Source: Linnemannia elongata
Taxonomy: Eukaryota > Mortierellomycota > Mortierellomycetes > Mortierellales > Mortierellaceae
Assembly: GCA_036320915.1 (NCBI GenBank)
Contig: JAXBDG010000001.1
Span: forward strand, 2,294,001-2,358,000
DNA length: 64,000 nt
Direction: 5' to 3'
Each line of letters begins with the position of its first letter. Within the stretch, counting starts at the first letter, position 1. Below are positions 1 to 11,986 of the stretch, one piece after another. A program made the translations under genes and the position numbers. The notes beneath the pieces were generated by a model that saw nothing but the letters and a program-made list of their open reading frames with translations, was not told the DNA's origin and did no database searches.

Positions 1-2814
1 GCTGTCCCTACCGCGGATGGAGGTGACCAGAAGGCTGCCAAGGGTAACTCTCGCCAGAACGTCAACTTGAATATTCTCGGTCAGGATCATACCTATGAGC
101 AACTGGATGTCATCAAGTTCAACTCGACTCGCAAGCGTATGACCGTCATTGTCAGAGAACCCCAGGAGCTCGGCGGAAAGATTTTGTTGTTGACCAAGGG
201 AGCCGATAATGTCATTTTTGAGCGCCTTGCTCACACCGACGACGAGACCCTCCGTGACCAGACCGAGCGTGACATTGAGGCGTTCAGTAATATGGGCCTC
301 CGTACTTTGACCTTGGCACAGCGCGTCCTCGACCAGGAGACCTACGATCAATGGGCTACCAAGTATGCCGAGGCTGGAAAGGCGCTGGATGACCGTGCCA
401 AGAAGTTGGATCAGGTTGCCGAGGAGATTGAGCGGGACTTGACTCTCTTGGGCGCCACCGCCATCGAGGACAAGTTGCAGGAGGGAGTCCCCGACAGTAT
501 TGCTGCATTGCGCGAGGCCGGCATCAAAGTCTGGGTTCTGACTGGAGACAAGCTGGAGACAGCCATCAACATTGGATTCGCCTCCCGGTTGCTCGAGAAG
601 GACATGAAGCTGGAGATCATGAAGATGGGACGCAACGAGGATCCAACTCGAGTGCTAGCGCGTTTCAAGGAGTTGGTCCATGGCGTTTTGAGCGGCAAGG
701 GTAGTCGCCACGAAGAATCTCCATCAATCGGCGAGAAGAGCAACGAATCTGAGGCACCCTTGAACGAGAAGGCAGAGTATCAGGAACCGCAACAAACGTC
801 ATCTCAGCCCCATAACACCGAGGGTACTGGAAACACTTGGGATGAGAAGCACCTTCCTCCCACGCCAGCTGGAACATCGCTTATTGATCATGAGCAGGCT
901 CAGCAGGAGCAACAGACTTCGGGTCAGGGAGAGCACGCGTTGATCGTTGATGGATCCGCCCTCAAGATTTTGTTGGATGACCCAGAGGCACGCCAGGATT
1001 TGATTAAGCTGTCGGATGTCTGTTTCTCTGTTATCTGCTGCCGTGCTTCACCTCTTCAGAAGGCCTTGGTTGTCGAGTTGATCCGCCGAGGCAAGAAGAC
1101 TGTCTGCCTCGCTATCGGAGACGGAGCCAACGACGTCTCTATGATCCAGGCCGCCAACATTGGTGTTGGTATCTCCGGTCAAGAGGGTATGCAGGCTGCC
1201 ATGGCTTCGGACTACTCGATTACCCAGTTCCGTTTCGTTCGCAAGTTGGTTCTCGTCCACGGCCACTGGGGCTACATGCGCATCGCCGAAATGATCCTCA
1301 ACTTTTTCTTCAAGAACGTCCTCTGGGTTGCCGCCGTCCTCTGGTTCCAGATCTACTGCGGGTACGCCACTTGTTCTTTTTTGGTTATGAACAATAGCCT
1401 TGTACTTTTGTAAATCATGCGACAAGATCTAACTTCTATTCATTTGTTGTGCTGATATAGATTCTCGGCGATGTTGTTTTATGATTATACGTTTGTGTCA
1501 TTGTACAACTTGATGCTGACTGCAGTGCCTGTGCTCGTTCTTGGTGCAACCGATCAAGATCTGACGGCGCCTTATGTTCTCCGCTACCCCGGTGTCTACA
1601 AACTCGGTATCCAGCAGAAGCGTTACAATCAGACACGTTTTATCATCTACATGCTCGATGGTGTCTGGCAGTCTCTGGTCGTGTTCTGGTTTTGGCGCGG
1701 TGTCTATGGACTCAACGTTTTGGGCACCAATGGCTTCAACAACTCACTTCTGGAGTTCTCAACGTCAGTTGCGATCACCAACGTTATAATCGCATCGCTC
1801 TACGTTGGACTACACTCTTACCACTGGACCTGGCTGACTCACTTTGCAGTCTGGGGCTCGATCACATTCCTGGCCCTCTTGATCGTCCTGTATGGCTTTA
1901 TCCAATCGTCGCCCATCTACCACGTCGCCATTCACCTGTTCACCTACGGTCCCTTCTGGTTCATGTTGATCCTGTCGGTTGTCACTGCGCTCTTGGCAAG
2001 ATTCACCGCCCTCTTTGTGAGCTTCTGGTGGTTCCCCGATGATGTCCATGTGGCCCGCATGATCATGCTCTGCGAGAAGTGGAACGCCAAGACCCTTAAT
2101 GTTGCCTGGACTGGATTGGCGCCCGATGGCTTGACACCTGCCGAACAGACCGATCAGGAGAAGGCACTTTTGAAGAAGCAGGATCTCATCAATCAAGAGA
2201 AGGAAGCTGCCAAGTTGGCCAAGAAGAACGGCAAGGACCCCAACTTTAACGACAACAATAACGACCACCAATTTAATTCTAATCAACCTGGCAAGAACGC
2301 CCGTTCTGGAGCGAACCAAGATCAGCCGTACGACTTGACCATGATTCAGATCAATGTCGACGACCATTCTCAGGATGCAACTCAGGGGTCTGCCCAGCCC
2401 CGGTCGGTTCCTGCTCAGACACCGCTGCAGATCCAACAACAGCTTCTGATGGCACAGCAGCACCAGCAAGAACGACTTGCTGCCGAGGCTGCCGCCAATG
2501 GTAGCTCCGATCGCCTCCCCCTGCCGAATGACCCTTCGTTCCAGCACAGTCGCCGCACGTCGTCCTACAACTACAACGGCCTTGATATGAACACTCTGAA
2601 GGACAAGCCCGCGGCACTACCCCCAATACCCTCGCCCTCTCTCCCCTCACTCCCTTCCGAGGCGTCAGGATCCTCGTCGATGGCTTCTCTCCAACAGGCA
2701 ACGCTCGCGCGCCATGGTGTACCTCCAAGGATTGTGACGACCGAGGAAGCCATAGCCGCCGGTGCAGCAGCAGCCGCAGCTGCAGCCGCATCAGAATCAG
2801 CAGGAAGTCAATGA
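1..2814 (+). CDS. P4-type phospholipid flippase (Dnf1/Dnf2-like), 3' part
   Basis: C-terminal 904 residues of an aminophospholipid-flipping P4-ATPase; the frame is open at base 1, so the start and the DKTGT phosphorylation site lie outside the window. Exons 1-1361 and 1461-2814, with a 99-bp intron (gtacgc...atatag, phase 2) that joins WFQIYCG to FSAMLFYDYTFVSLYN. Seen: the nucleotide-binding domain, TGDKLETAINIG near base 540, the hinge motif GDGANDVSMIQAANIGVG near base 1125, then six hydrophobic segments. The text around DQDLTAPYVLRYPGVYKLGI and YMLDGVWQS resembles the Dnf1/Dnf2 branch. An S/Q/E-rich insert (about bases 690-930) interrupts the P domain region. The C-tail is hydrophilic and Q/N/S-rich and ends in an alanine run. 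Family knowledge: such pumps move phosphatidylcholine or phosphatidylethanolamine to the cytosolic leaflet with a Cdc50-type partner at the plasma membrane or Golgi. Substrate is not readable here. Confidence 0.93.
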
Positions 2815-3182
2815 AACGCATAAAAATCTTCGGAGCTGCATCGGGTTCGTCCCTTAATAGTCAATACCAACCTCTTTCGCCTTCGCCCCTGAGTTCCGAG
2901 ATATAAAAACCCTGCTCCTGCTACTGCTGCTCCTGTTGCTGCTGGTGTTGCAAGTAGACCAGGACCAAAACACCCACTCCGCCAGTAATTTTGCTACGCC
3001 ACTGGCCCCACTTTTTATTTATTTTTCCCTATATTTGACGACCTCAAAAAATAAATTCATATGCACGACATTTTTTTCTTTCAATCTTTTCTGCAGAGCA
3101 AGTGTTTATTCATTGAGAGAAATGGCCAAAGGCTGTTTTTGCCAGAAGGGGGGGAGTTGTATGCAAGTAAAGGAAGACAAGC
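2815..3182. other. convergent 3' intergenic region
   Basis: This 368-bp stretch separates the flippase stop from the stop of the first reductase, which is on the opposite strand. It holds CTGCTG-type low complexity near 2910-2945 and T-rich sequence near 3010-3080. It most likely contains both 3' UTRs. No gene is supported. Confidence 0.6.
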
Positions 3183-4529
3183 CTAGAGATCAGCAGCGCC
3201 GGTGAGGACGCTCACTTTTCCCTTATAAGCGCCCTTCATGACATTCAAATAAGTCTCGACAACAACGTCAACTCCACCTTCAACAACTGTCTCTGCATAC
3301 TTGATCTCCCCACTCTTTACCAAGGGCGTCATTTCCTCACAAAACAAGCCCCACTGATCAAAGTTCTCGTAGACGGTGTACCCCTCAAAGCGCAACTGCT
3401 TCATCAAGATGTTGATAAGGTTCTTGGGCGCCGCGACTGCCTGTCCCTGGTGAGCGGCGACGATCCCGACAGAAATGATTCGGCCGTGGGGGTTGAGGAT
3501 GTCGAGGACGGTTTCGAGGGTCGAGTCGAAGACTAGGTCGTAATAGATATCCAGACCTGCGGGACCGACGGCTGAGGTTAAAGCGGAGCGCGGGTCTTGG
3601 GTCTTGTAGTTGAAGGCCGCGTCAAAGCCGAGGGTAGATGTAAGGAAGGCGACTTTCTCGTCAGACCCGGCAGAGCCGATGACGCGGAGACCTTTACGCT
3701 TTGCAAGTTGGCCTGCCACCTGTCCCAAGGTTCTATGATATAGGAGGTTGTTCCACAAGATGTTAGATTTTACTTGCTTTTTTGCTTCCACTCTGATTTA
3801 TGTTTTTACTCTGACATCCATAACGATGAACACCTTGTCCAAAATATATGCTTCCTTACCCTGCGGCACTAGAAATGTAAATAGTCTCGCCTGCCTTCAA
3901 ATCGGCAACCCTTCTCAACGAATCCCAAACCGTGAATCCGCTAGTGCCCAAGACACCATTATAGACGGACAGAGGGAGTTCAGAGTCGAGCTGGAGGGGA
4001 ACGACGAGGGCCAGGGCGGTGGCCGAGAGGGTTGTGTAAGTCTCCCAGGGAAGGTTCCCAAAGAATGTTGATCCTACGGGGAAGGAGGCGTTGGAGGATT
4101 GGAGAACCTTGGCAATTCCGAAGCCGATGACGGGGGTTTGGGTGGTCCCGGGGAGGAATTCGTGGCGGATGTCTGGGTGTGTGGAATATGAATAGGAGAT
4201 GAGGAGGAGGGGGGGGGGGGGGGGGGAGGGATATTTTAGTATAAGTGTTTTTACTTTGTTTTCTGTTTCTCGGCCAGATGTCTTCTTGTGTAACAATCAT
4301 ACAATCATACAGAGAGAGGGTGGGGAGGGAGGGAAAGGAAAACAATAAACGTACAGGGATCGAGAGAGAAGATGACGTTCTTAACAAAGACGGATCCTTC
4401 TTCAAGAACGGGCTTGGTCTCCGTGACGGTGATGGTCTTAAAGTGGTCTTTGTTGGGTGCGACACCTTCAGGGATCTTGGAGATCAAGACGCGGGTGTTT
4501 GTGTACTCGGCGGTGTTGGAAGTGGTCAT
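3183..4529 (-). CDS. NADPH-dependent 2-alkenal/prostaglandin reductase-like MDR protein, copy 1
   Basis: Three exons (4355-4529, 3860-4172, 3183-3732) give 345 residues, the usual size for the zinc-independent medium-chain reductases of the PTGR1/leukotriene B4 12-hydroxydehydrogenase group. Introns: phase 1 inside the SLDPY motif and phase 2 inside SSAAGT. Seen: N-terminal ADH_N_2-like region with ILISKIPEG-type text and SLDPYIRHE, then the Rossmann nucleotide-binding loop SSAAGTLGQVAGQLAKRKG followed by VIGSAGSDEK, then NPHGRIISVG and FEGYTVYENFDQW. No catalytic zinc cysteines are visible, as expected for the family. Known role: NADPH reduction of alpha,beta-unsaturated aldehydes and ketones, often in oxidative-stress detoxification. 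The exact substrate cannot be read. Intron 1 has an 18-nt G run on the + strand (4209-4226). A paralogue with the same intron positions lies at 6006-7260 in the same orientation. Confidence 0.9.
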
Positions 4530-6005
4530 TTTTGTTTTGTGTGTGTGTGTGGGGGAGGGGGGGAGGGGGGGTTGTTTGGTTGGAACCGGTTGTGGAGAGC
4601 TGTGCTTTTGATTGTTTGTATTTGATGAGTTGAAAAAGAGGGGTGCAAGGGATGGACGTTTTTATACCCTCCTTTTTTTTTTCTTGATCACTTTTTTTTC
4701 CCTCTTCGATCGCCAAGGTAAAGAAGCGAGCCTTCATGAGACTTGTCAATGGGCAATGAGCTGCCGCGTTGTTCCCTCCAGCTCCACCCCAACACGTACT
4801 CACGATCCCAGAAGGAAATGCGACAACACGCGCAAGCCCTCTACTTGTCCAAAGGCAGAAAGACCTTCGTCCTTTGTTCTTCGATCTTCGATCTGATCGA
4901 GAAATAGGGTGGGTAAGAGATTGCATTGGTGGCGTAGTTGGGTAACGATCGAATGAAGGGAACCAGAGAGGGAAGGGAGGACAAGCACAATCAAGGGCAA
5001 GATCGCGAAGAGATAAAAAGAGGATGAACACTAAATAAGGTAGAGATGGTATATACCGACAATTGACGACAGGTAGAGATGGGGTATGAATTGAGAAACG
5101 AACAAAAGTGCTTCGTGCGTTTCAGAAGGAGAAAGGGGGGGTGGAGGGAGGTGGGGCTGTGAGATTCGATTTGTCAGATGCTTCGAGAGACGAGAGCAAA
5201 AAAAGAGAGGGGTTTCTCGATCGCAATTTTTTTTTTTTGTCCAAACGCGTCATTGGCGATCGACAACTTTAATTTCAACCCCCCTTCCACGTTTTGTAGT
5301 TCAATTACCGGGTTCTTAAGGTGTTCTACCATCCTCTACAAACCAATGAAGTGGTCCCTTATCCATGTCCATCACTCATTGTCATTTCGATATTTCGTTG
5401 GAAATCATGGTCCTTAGTACTCCTTCCAACTCCCAACTGCGAGAAGGGAAGGATGATATAGGGGTATGTGCAGAATGAATGTCGTATGTTCGTAAAGAGA
5501 CATAGAGAGCAATTTGTATGAAGTCCATAAACAAAACCTACTATTCCTTCAGGCAAAAGGGGCGGCCTGTGTGGCATGTATTCGTAAAAGGTGGGCGACT
5601 TTCTTCTGTTCTGTATTGATCCATCAAAAGGAACTTTCTTCTCTTTGATGGTATTTGTCCGTATTTTTTTTTTATTCTTTGATGCCTGTCGTGATCTAGT
5701 GAGACGAGACTGATGAGTGGATTCAAAGGGCACTGAGTATCATCGGCCTGAAGGTAGTGGGAGGGATAGGAAATCCAAATCTAAGAGAATCGCCAAAGTT
5801 GTCAAAACATCTTCAGCAAGGACGACGGTTTTCTGTTAAAAAAACACAAAACGATTAGGAGTACACATCGGCATAGGAAGTGCAGGCTGTCAATTAAAAC
5901 CAAGAGAAATTAAAAATATAAAGAGATGCGTCCAGAGAGACGAAGCGGTATTTTATTTTGTGGAACATGATTTATATATGGTTTTTTTTCCTGTTTGTCA
6001 ACTGC
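4530..6005. other. intergenic region upstream of reductase copy 1
   Basis: This 1476-bp spacer separates the two tandem reductases. It must hold the promoter of copy 1 (high-coordinate side of 4529) and the 3' UTR of copy 2. It contains GT/G-rich and T-rich runs and a 15-bp element also present upstream of copy 2 (5108-5122). Short open frames here have no recognisable product. No gene is supported. Confidence 0.55.
5108..5122. promoter_or_regulatory. 15-bp element shared by both reductase upstream regions
   Basis: The + strand string gtgcttcgtgcgttt occurs here, about 580 bp before the start codon of copy 1, and again at 7763-7777, about 500 bp before the start of copy 2. Same orientation and similar distance suggest a retained promoter element, though simple inheritance from the duplicated upstream region is also possible. 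Role inferred only. Confidence 0.35.
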
Positions 6006-7260
6006 TCAGAGATCGGCGATCTTGACGCTGACCTTGCCCTTATACCCGCCCTGCAAGAAGTGACTATAAGTCTCAGCGACAATATCTAGCTCGCCTTCAA
6101 TAACCGTCTCTGCAAACTTGATGTCGCCGCTCTTGACCAAGGGGGTGACCTCCTTCCAGAACGACTCCCACTGGTCAAAGTACTCATAGACCATGTATCC
6201 TTCATAACGCAACTGCTTCATCAGGATATTGATCAGGTTCTTGGGCGCGGCAGGCTCCTGACCCTGGTGCAAGGCTAGGGTGCCGACAGAGATGATGCGG
6301 CCGTGGGGGTTAAGGAGGTCGAGGGCAATGTCGACGGTATCGTCAAAGACCAGGTCGTAATAGATGTCGAGACCTTGGGGTGCGGCCTCGGTCAATGCAG
6401 CGCGGCGGTCTTGGGTTTTGTAATTGAAGGCGGCGTCGAATCCGAGCTCGTTCATGAGGTAGGCGACCTTTTCATCTGAGCCTGCGGATCCGATGACGCG
6501 AAGACCCTGGCGTTTAGCCAACTGTCCAGCCAGCAGACCCAAAGTACTATTATTGGATTGACGTAGACGAAAGCAGATGTTAGAATATGTGTTATCCGCA
6601 TGCATTGACGGACCCCAAAGGTAAACTGCATGAAGCAGGATGGACTTACCCAGCAGCACTGGAGATGTAGATGGTCTCTCCCTTCTTCAAGTTTCCGAGG
6701 CGCTTCAACGAGTCCCAAACGGTAAAGCCAGAAAGACCAAGGACACCATTGTAGACCGAGAGAGGCAGGTCCTTATCGAGTCCAGCATCCAAGTTGATGG
6801 ACTCACCGAGTCCCTGATCCTGGGTGAGGACACTGTACGACTCCCAGCGGACAGGTCCGAAGAAGGTGGAACCGACAGGGAAGGCTGGGTTCTTGGAGTC
6901 GACAATCTTGCCAAGACCGAATCCAGCAACAGGAGACTCTTCGTTTCCGCTCGAGAAGTCGTACTTGATGTCTATGGTTGCATTGTGTTAAAAAAAAAAG
7001 TGTAGGGTGTTAGTTCATTATTGCTTGTGTCACCTGTGAATTGAAAGCATTAGAAAAAAAAATAACAAAGAAAATTGCGTGGTCGTACAAGGATCAAGGG
7101 ACAAGACAGAGTTCTTGACAAAGATGGCTCCGTCTTCGAGCTCGGGCTTGTCTTCGGTGACGGTGACGGTGCGGAAGTGGTTCTTGTTGGGAGCGACACC
7201 CTCGGGGATCTGGGCGACAAGGACGCGGGTGTTGGAGATCTGGTTGTTGGAGGCGGTCAT
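6006..7260 (-). CDS. NADPH-dependent 2-alkenal/prostaglandin reductase-like MDR protein, copy 2
   Basis: Exons 7089-7260, 6650-6971 and 6006-6546 give 344 residues. Intron phases and positions match copy 1 exactly: phase 1 in SLDPY and phase 2 in SSAAGT. Seen: PEGVAPNKNHFRTVTVTE, SLDPYIKYD, the nucleotide-binding loop SSAAGTLGLLAGQLAKRQG followed by VIGSAGSDEK, NPHGRIISVG, and YEGYMVYEYFDQW. The C-terminal half is very close to copy 1, while the middle exon is more divergent. The family reduces enals or enones with NADPH; paralogues often differ in substrate range, but this cannot be told here. Tandem position and shared gene structure point to local duplication. Confidence 0.91.
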
Positions 7261-8333
7261 GATAGGAAATGATTTTTTGCTTGTTGTTGTGTTGGGGGTT
7301 TGTTTTGGTTGTTTGTTGTTGCTTCTTGTTGTTGCTGTTGGTTGTTGTGTTGAGCTGTTGATGATGAACGAAAAAAAAAGTGTCGACGAGGGATCCTTTT
7401 ATACAGAAAACGAAGGCGATAGCGAAGATTAGTAAGGTGCTTTTATCACTCACGACCGATCGTTGGCTGCTGTTCATGAAGAGTCGTTCTTTGCGATCGT
7501 AAGAGACAAATACGCAACCTGTTCGTATCCGTAGTGTACTTCAAGAATGAGAACATTCTCTTGTCTTTGTTCTCTTACTTGCTCAATCCTCGATCTCAAG
7601 TCATCCTCTCAAAGCAAACCCTAGATCCAGCTGTGCCCAAAAAGTCAACGGTCGATAAGGATGCGATCCAATATGTCGGTCAATAGGCAAGTGGTCCTAA
7701 AAAGGTAGACATACCCACAAAAGTTGCCAGGGATGGAGTGTGGATAAGGTAAAAGAGTATGTGCTTCGTGCGTTTTGCTTCTCATTTTTGCGATCGACCA
7801 ATAGGATGACAGAGTGACACTCACAAAAAAAAATTAAAGTACGTGGTCTTCGATCACCAACCTCAACCTTGATTTTTTTTTTTATTTTGTTTGTTTTTGT
7901 TCGTTGTTGTTCGTTGTTGTTCCTGGATATTCCGCATGGTTCAATTGAGCACGTTAGGTGATCGATTTATTTTATTTCCCGGTAACCTCATGGCGTCTTC
8001 CTGCTGTTGGTTGTACACGCATGCATGCACACATACATTTATCTATTCTCAATTGGCTGCTCCAGGACGTGCGAAGAGGGTGTCTGTAGGAGCTATGATC
8101 TCTACCTCTATTTTTCTGGTGACGATATTCCTTTGCTTTGATCGATCCCTCTCTCTTATGATCATGGGCTAGCGCAATTGGTGATCACACAATGGCGTTT
8201 TCTTTCAACGGACGAAAAATGTGATTGAGATGGGAGTATTTTTATTTTTCTGTTTGTTTGATATCGCCTATGGGGGTTTTTTTTTTGCTTAATTCGCCCT
8301 CGCCTTTCACTATACAACAACGCGGAAGCAAAA
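7261..8333. other. intergenic region upstream of reductase copy 2
   Basis: This 1073-bp region holds the leader and promoter of copy 2 and the 3' UTR of the LMBD1-type gene. It begins with a TTG/GTT-rich leader (7270-7360) and contains the shared 15-mer at 7763-7777 and several GATCG-rich stretches. No coding sequence is supported. Confidence 0.55.
7763..7777. promoter_or_regulatory. 15-bp element shared by both reductase upstream regions
   Basis: Second copy of gtgcttcgtgcgttt, about 500 bp upstream of the start codon at 7260. It matches 5108-5122 exactly while the flanks have diverged. Possible transcription-factor site; inferred. Confidence 0.35.
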
Positions 8334-11300
8334 CTATCCACTATGAACAACCCCGCCAGTATTCCTGATCGCAGCGCCATAGGTAGGAGGAGGTCCCTGA
8401 CCCCAAACTCGCCCCTTCCCACCACCTTGCGGCGATCCATGCCCAAGTCCATAACCATACACCGGTGAACCTTCTTGTTCACTACTTCTACCAGCAGCAT
8501 GCTCTCTATTTCCCACCCTTGGAGTCATCAACTCCCTCCGCCTAACTCTCCTTCTCGCATCCTCAGAATTCAACCCCCCACTCAACAACCCTCTCGCCTC
8601 ATTATCTTCCAGATCCATCTCATCATCATCACCATCTCCTCCAGCACCTAACGGATCTTCTCCAAACCCATACCAGCATCCATAGACAAAGTTGTACAAG
8701 AATGCGAGGAAGAAGAATGCAAGAAAGGCCCATTGAGCAAAATGGAATGCGACGCCGAGGATGGGTGATGCAGAGAGGACTTGGAGGACCGTCTTGGAGG
8801 TTATAGTGGGTGTGCAGAGGTCTGAGGGCGCGCCGACGTGGCAGCGGATGATGAGTGTTGGTGTGGTTGAGCAGTCTAGTCTTCCTCCGATGGGGATCGT
8901 GTTATTGCACTAAAAAAAACAGAAAAAAAATGTGACCCAAGAATATATGTTTGAGTTGAATTGGAAAATACAAGCAAATTCGTAAAAATAACAAAAAAAA
9001 TGAAGCACAACGTACATATTTCTGACTGCCAAACATAGAGTACTCAGGGGCAACGGCCATGGTCAGCGTATAGCTTAGAGCGCCAAGGCTGAGCATCCAG
9101 AGCATAGTCGCCGCCAACAGTCCCTGTGGTTGAGTAGCAGCCCTCTTGAACTTGTACAAATGGACCCATAAGAACCGGATCCCGAGCGAGATGATCCCCT
9201 TGGTCGTCGCCCAGAACATGTACAGGATGATCATGACTATTACCGCATAGTCCGCTGGGAAGTACTGTTTTGTAATAGAAAAACATGTGTGGGTTAGTCA
9301 TTACAATACTTTCCAAGTGGAGGGAGGGCTCACATGTTACAAGGCAATCAGGGCATCAACAAGAAAAAAAATGCAACGTACGGGAGAAAGTCGAACGAGG
9401 ACCATGTTGAGCGGGTTGGGCAGATCCCGACCAAAGATGAATCCACATGGCGCACCACATAGGTCCCTATCCAGCTGTCCGACACTGACAACAAAAAAAG
9501 ACATTCCACAAAAAAGCCCACGATTAATATCCACAATAGTCATCATCGTGCATCATATCCAAAGCCTATGTAAACTCGTACATTCAGCAGGAAAGAGCAG
9601 TAGGATCAAAAGAACGAGCCGGAAGGCAAGAATGTTGTCTGTTTACCTTGTAATGGCAATGGACCCAACGAGAAGCACTGTCAAAATTGATCCCGCGAGT
9701 CCCAGTAAGATCTAGTTTTCCAGCGGTAAATCATGCAAAACCCACACGCATGCAGTCAGAAAGAGACAGACCATTGGTAACAACCAAAAAGTCGATACAG
9801 AGCGCAAACGGGAAAAAGGGGGACAAAAAAAGAAGAGACATGGTCAACTACTCCGACTTTTTTTTCCACACAAACGTGGGTGACAACCATCATGCATGCA
9901 TGCACACACTCCACCACCAAGAGAAAAAAAATAGCAGCATTCTTAAAATCACATCAACCAAGGTCTTCTTACTTGAAAGGGGCGAATAATACACAGACAC
10001 TGATGCCAACAGCTATTCCGAACCCTCAACACCAACCTCAGTCGGTTCTCCAACAGCAGCTCTTCTTGGGCCAATTCACTAATAAGATGACGGTTCCTGT
10101 CAGACAGCTGCTGGCGCTGACCTCCTCCGCCAGGTGTCATCGGATATCGATTTAAAATGGTGCTTTGTCTCGCCCGATTAAAATCTAGTTGTGCTTCCAG
10201 TTCTTCTACTCCTGCTGGGAGAGATTTTGCCCCTGCCAGGAGGTGGAATGGCAACAGAGAAAGTCCAGGCGCCTAAGAAACATTGTTGAATCAAATAGGG
10301 ATGAGCACATTTTGCTTGTGAGTACAAAGGGTATGACAGACAAACATAACAGATACCTCCTGAGGTCGAATTGGCCGATCAAAACAAACAATATCCAGAA
10401 GAACCTACCGTGTAAAAGACCAAGACGGTCATTCCCGCAAGGGCCAAGACTCCTGCCACGAATGCCAATGGCTCCATACCGCCTACGTAAGAAGTCCGAA
10501 AGAAAGGAAAAACACAGAAAAGTAAAAAACTAACATAGAAACAACTATGTCACACATATATTCATAAATCCCAAGTGCCATCCACTTACCAATTTTTCCC
10601 AGTAGGTCCTCCAACCAGTCCAACTCAGGACTGAACGCACCAGCCCCTACACCCTTATCATCGCCATTCTCGCTGCCGCCTTTTGGCTTCATCAGGAGAC
10701 CGGTCAGTAACAGGATAGCGGCGATGAGGATGAAAAAGAGGGTGTACTTGAAGGACGACCAGAGGCGTTGAAAGGTCGTCTGGCCCTCATCCGCAAGCTC
10801 TTCAAAGTAAAAATAAGCCAGGGGAATCCAGAAGAAGCAAAACATTGCAATCAGGCCGTAAGCGACTATTCATGTGTGTGGAAATTGCGATCCGAGTGGA
10901 AAAAAGGAGACAAGATGGAAAAGGGGTAAGCGGAATATCCTATGATCTATACCAGCTGATTTGAATGATATCTTCCATTGCATGCAGAAGCAAAGCAAAA
11001 GAAAAGATTCACGGTAAAAAGGACAGAAGAATGGACATGGAAGAGGGGCCAGATAAACAGGCACACATACCAGCATAGGTCATCTGAACCGACTGCTGCA
11101 TCTCTGCAATAGCAGCATCCGTTGCCCAGTCGTGTCTCAATCCTGTCGTCGGGTTCATGATCCTCGAGACCATAAAGATATCGACCGGGAATAATGCCAC
11201 CGTCGTCAGGCAAAGTGTCAACGACAGAACCGTCACCAGCATCGCAAACGGCTCTCGGTCCTGTCTGTCGGAGTAGTACACAGTGAAAAATATCGAGAAC

Positions 11301-11686
11301 CCAAGTAGTCCCTACAGTCATGTATTGAAAAGAAGGAGAGACAGGGCGTCAATTACCACCGTACAATGCACGCTAGGTCTTTTTGTCCCTGCCATGCGGG
11401 AGAGGCAGGGAGCAACTAACGACCCGCTAACTGTTTGTCGATGATGATTCCTGGTTCCTGAGACGTCTATAGTTTCAATATATATCGCTCAAACACACGC
11501 GCCAAGGAGTAATTGATGCCGAACGCGTTGCTGTGCTTTGTGCTGTAGGAGGTGGAAGAGACAACAAAGAAAAAAGAGCCTTTGTGTAGAAGAGTATTGT
11601 TGTTGATGTCGACTTACGGCACCTATGAGTCCGTAGAGCCCCCATGCCCCGAGGAATGGAATGAGCTCTTCCAGCGGTGTGTTCAT
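8334..11686 (-). CDS. LMBD1/LMBR1-family multispanning membrane protein (lysosomal cobalamin transport-like)
   Basis: Nine exons: 11618-11686, 11071-11311, 10590-10865, 10409-10482, 9973-10272, 9647-9711, 9382-9484, 9016-9264, 8334-8909. They join in one frame to 650 residues. Seen: TM1 text GLYGLIGAGLLGFSIFFTVY directly followed by YYSDRQDREP; TM2-3 with LFPVDIFMVSR; IPLAYFYFEE; a hydrophilic E/R/Q-rich loop in exon 5; CGFIFGRDLPNPLN; and about nine membrane segments in all. These are hallmarks of LMBD1 proteins, which in animals act with ABCD4 in releasing cobalamin from lysosomes; in fungi the role is poorly known, and a vacuolar membrane location is inferred. The C-tail adds about 120 polar residues with acidic runs and a PPPTY motif (PPxY type), a possible WW-domain/Rsp5 ligand. 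The 650-residue length exceeds the roughly 540 of animal LMBRD1, mainly through the tail. Confidence 0.88.
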
Positions 11687-11986
11687 CCTTGATTCCTCTG
11701 TGTTGTGTATGCGTAATGAAGGAAAAGAAGAAAGGAGAAGGGAATGGAAAGAGAAAAGGTTGCGGGAAGAGGTGAAAGGAAAAGAAAAGAAAAGAGACAA
11801 AAGTAGGCAACGCACGTTTGAAAGAGATGGATAAAAAAGAGAGATAAAATACATTTGTGTTTGTTTGTTGTTGGGTATGTACGACAAGGGCTGCCACTAT
11901 TGAACTGCAGCTCGTTCTGCTTGGATAAAACACCTCCTTCCCCTTGCTACTCCTCCTGCTACTGCTCCATGCCTCCGTATGCCTAA
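11687..11986. other. short intergenic region
   Basis: Exactly 300 bp lie between the LMBD1-type start codon and the stop of the coiled-coil gene, both on the minus strand. On the minus strand it is T/C-rich (11750-11850), typical of a fungal promoter and leader. No gene is seen. Confidence 0.5.

Noticed and set aside
1810..2821. Long minus-strand frames within the flippase gene
   Set aside because: Antisense shadows; the + strand shows conserved P4-ATPase transmembrane sequence.
11475..11560. Possible extra exon in intron 1 of the LMBD1-type gene
   Set aside because: Using it introduces a stop in the needed frame, while direct splicing of 11618 to 11311 gives an unbroken first membrane segment.
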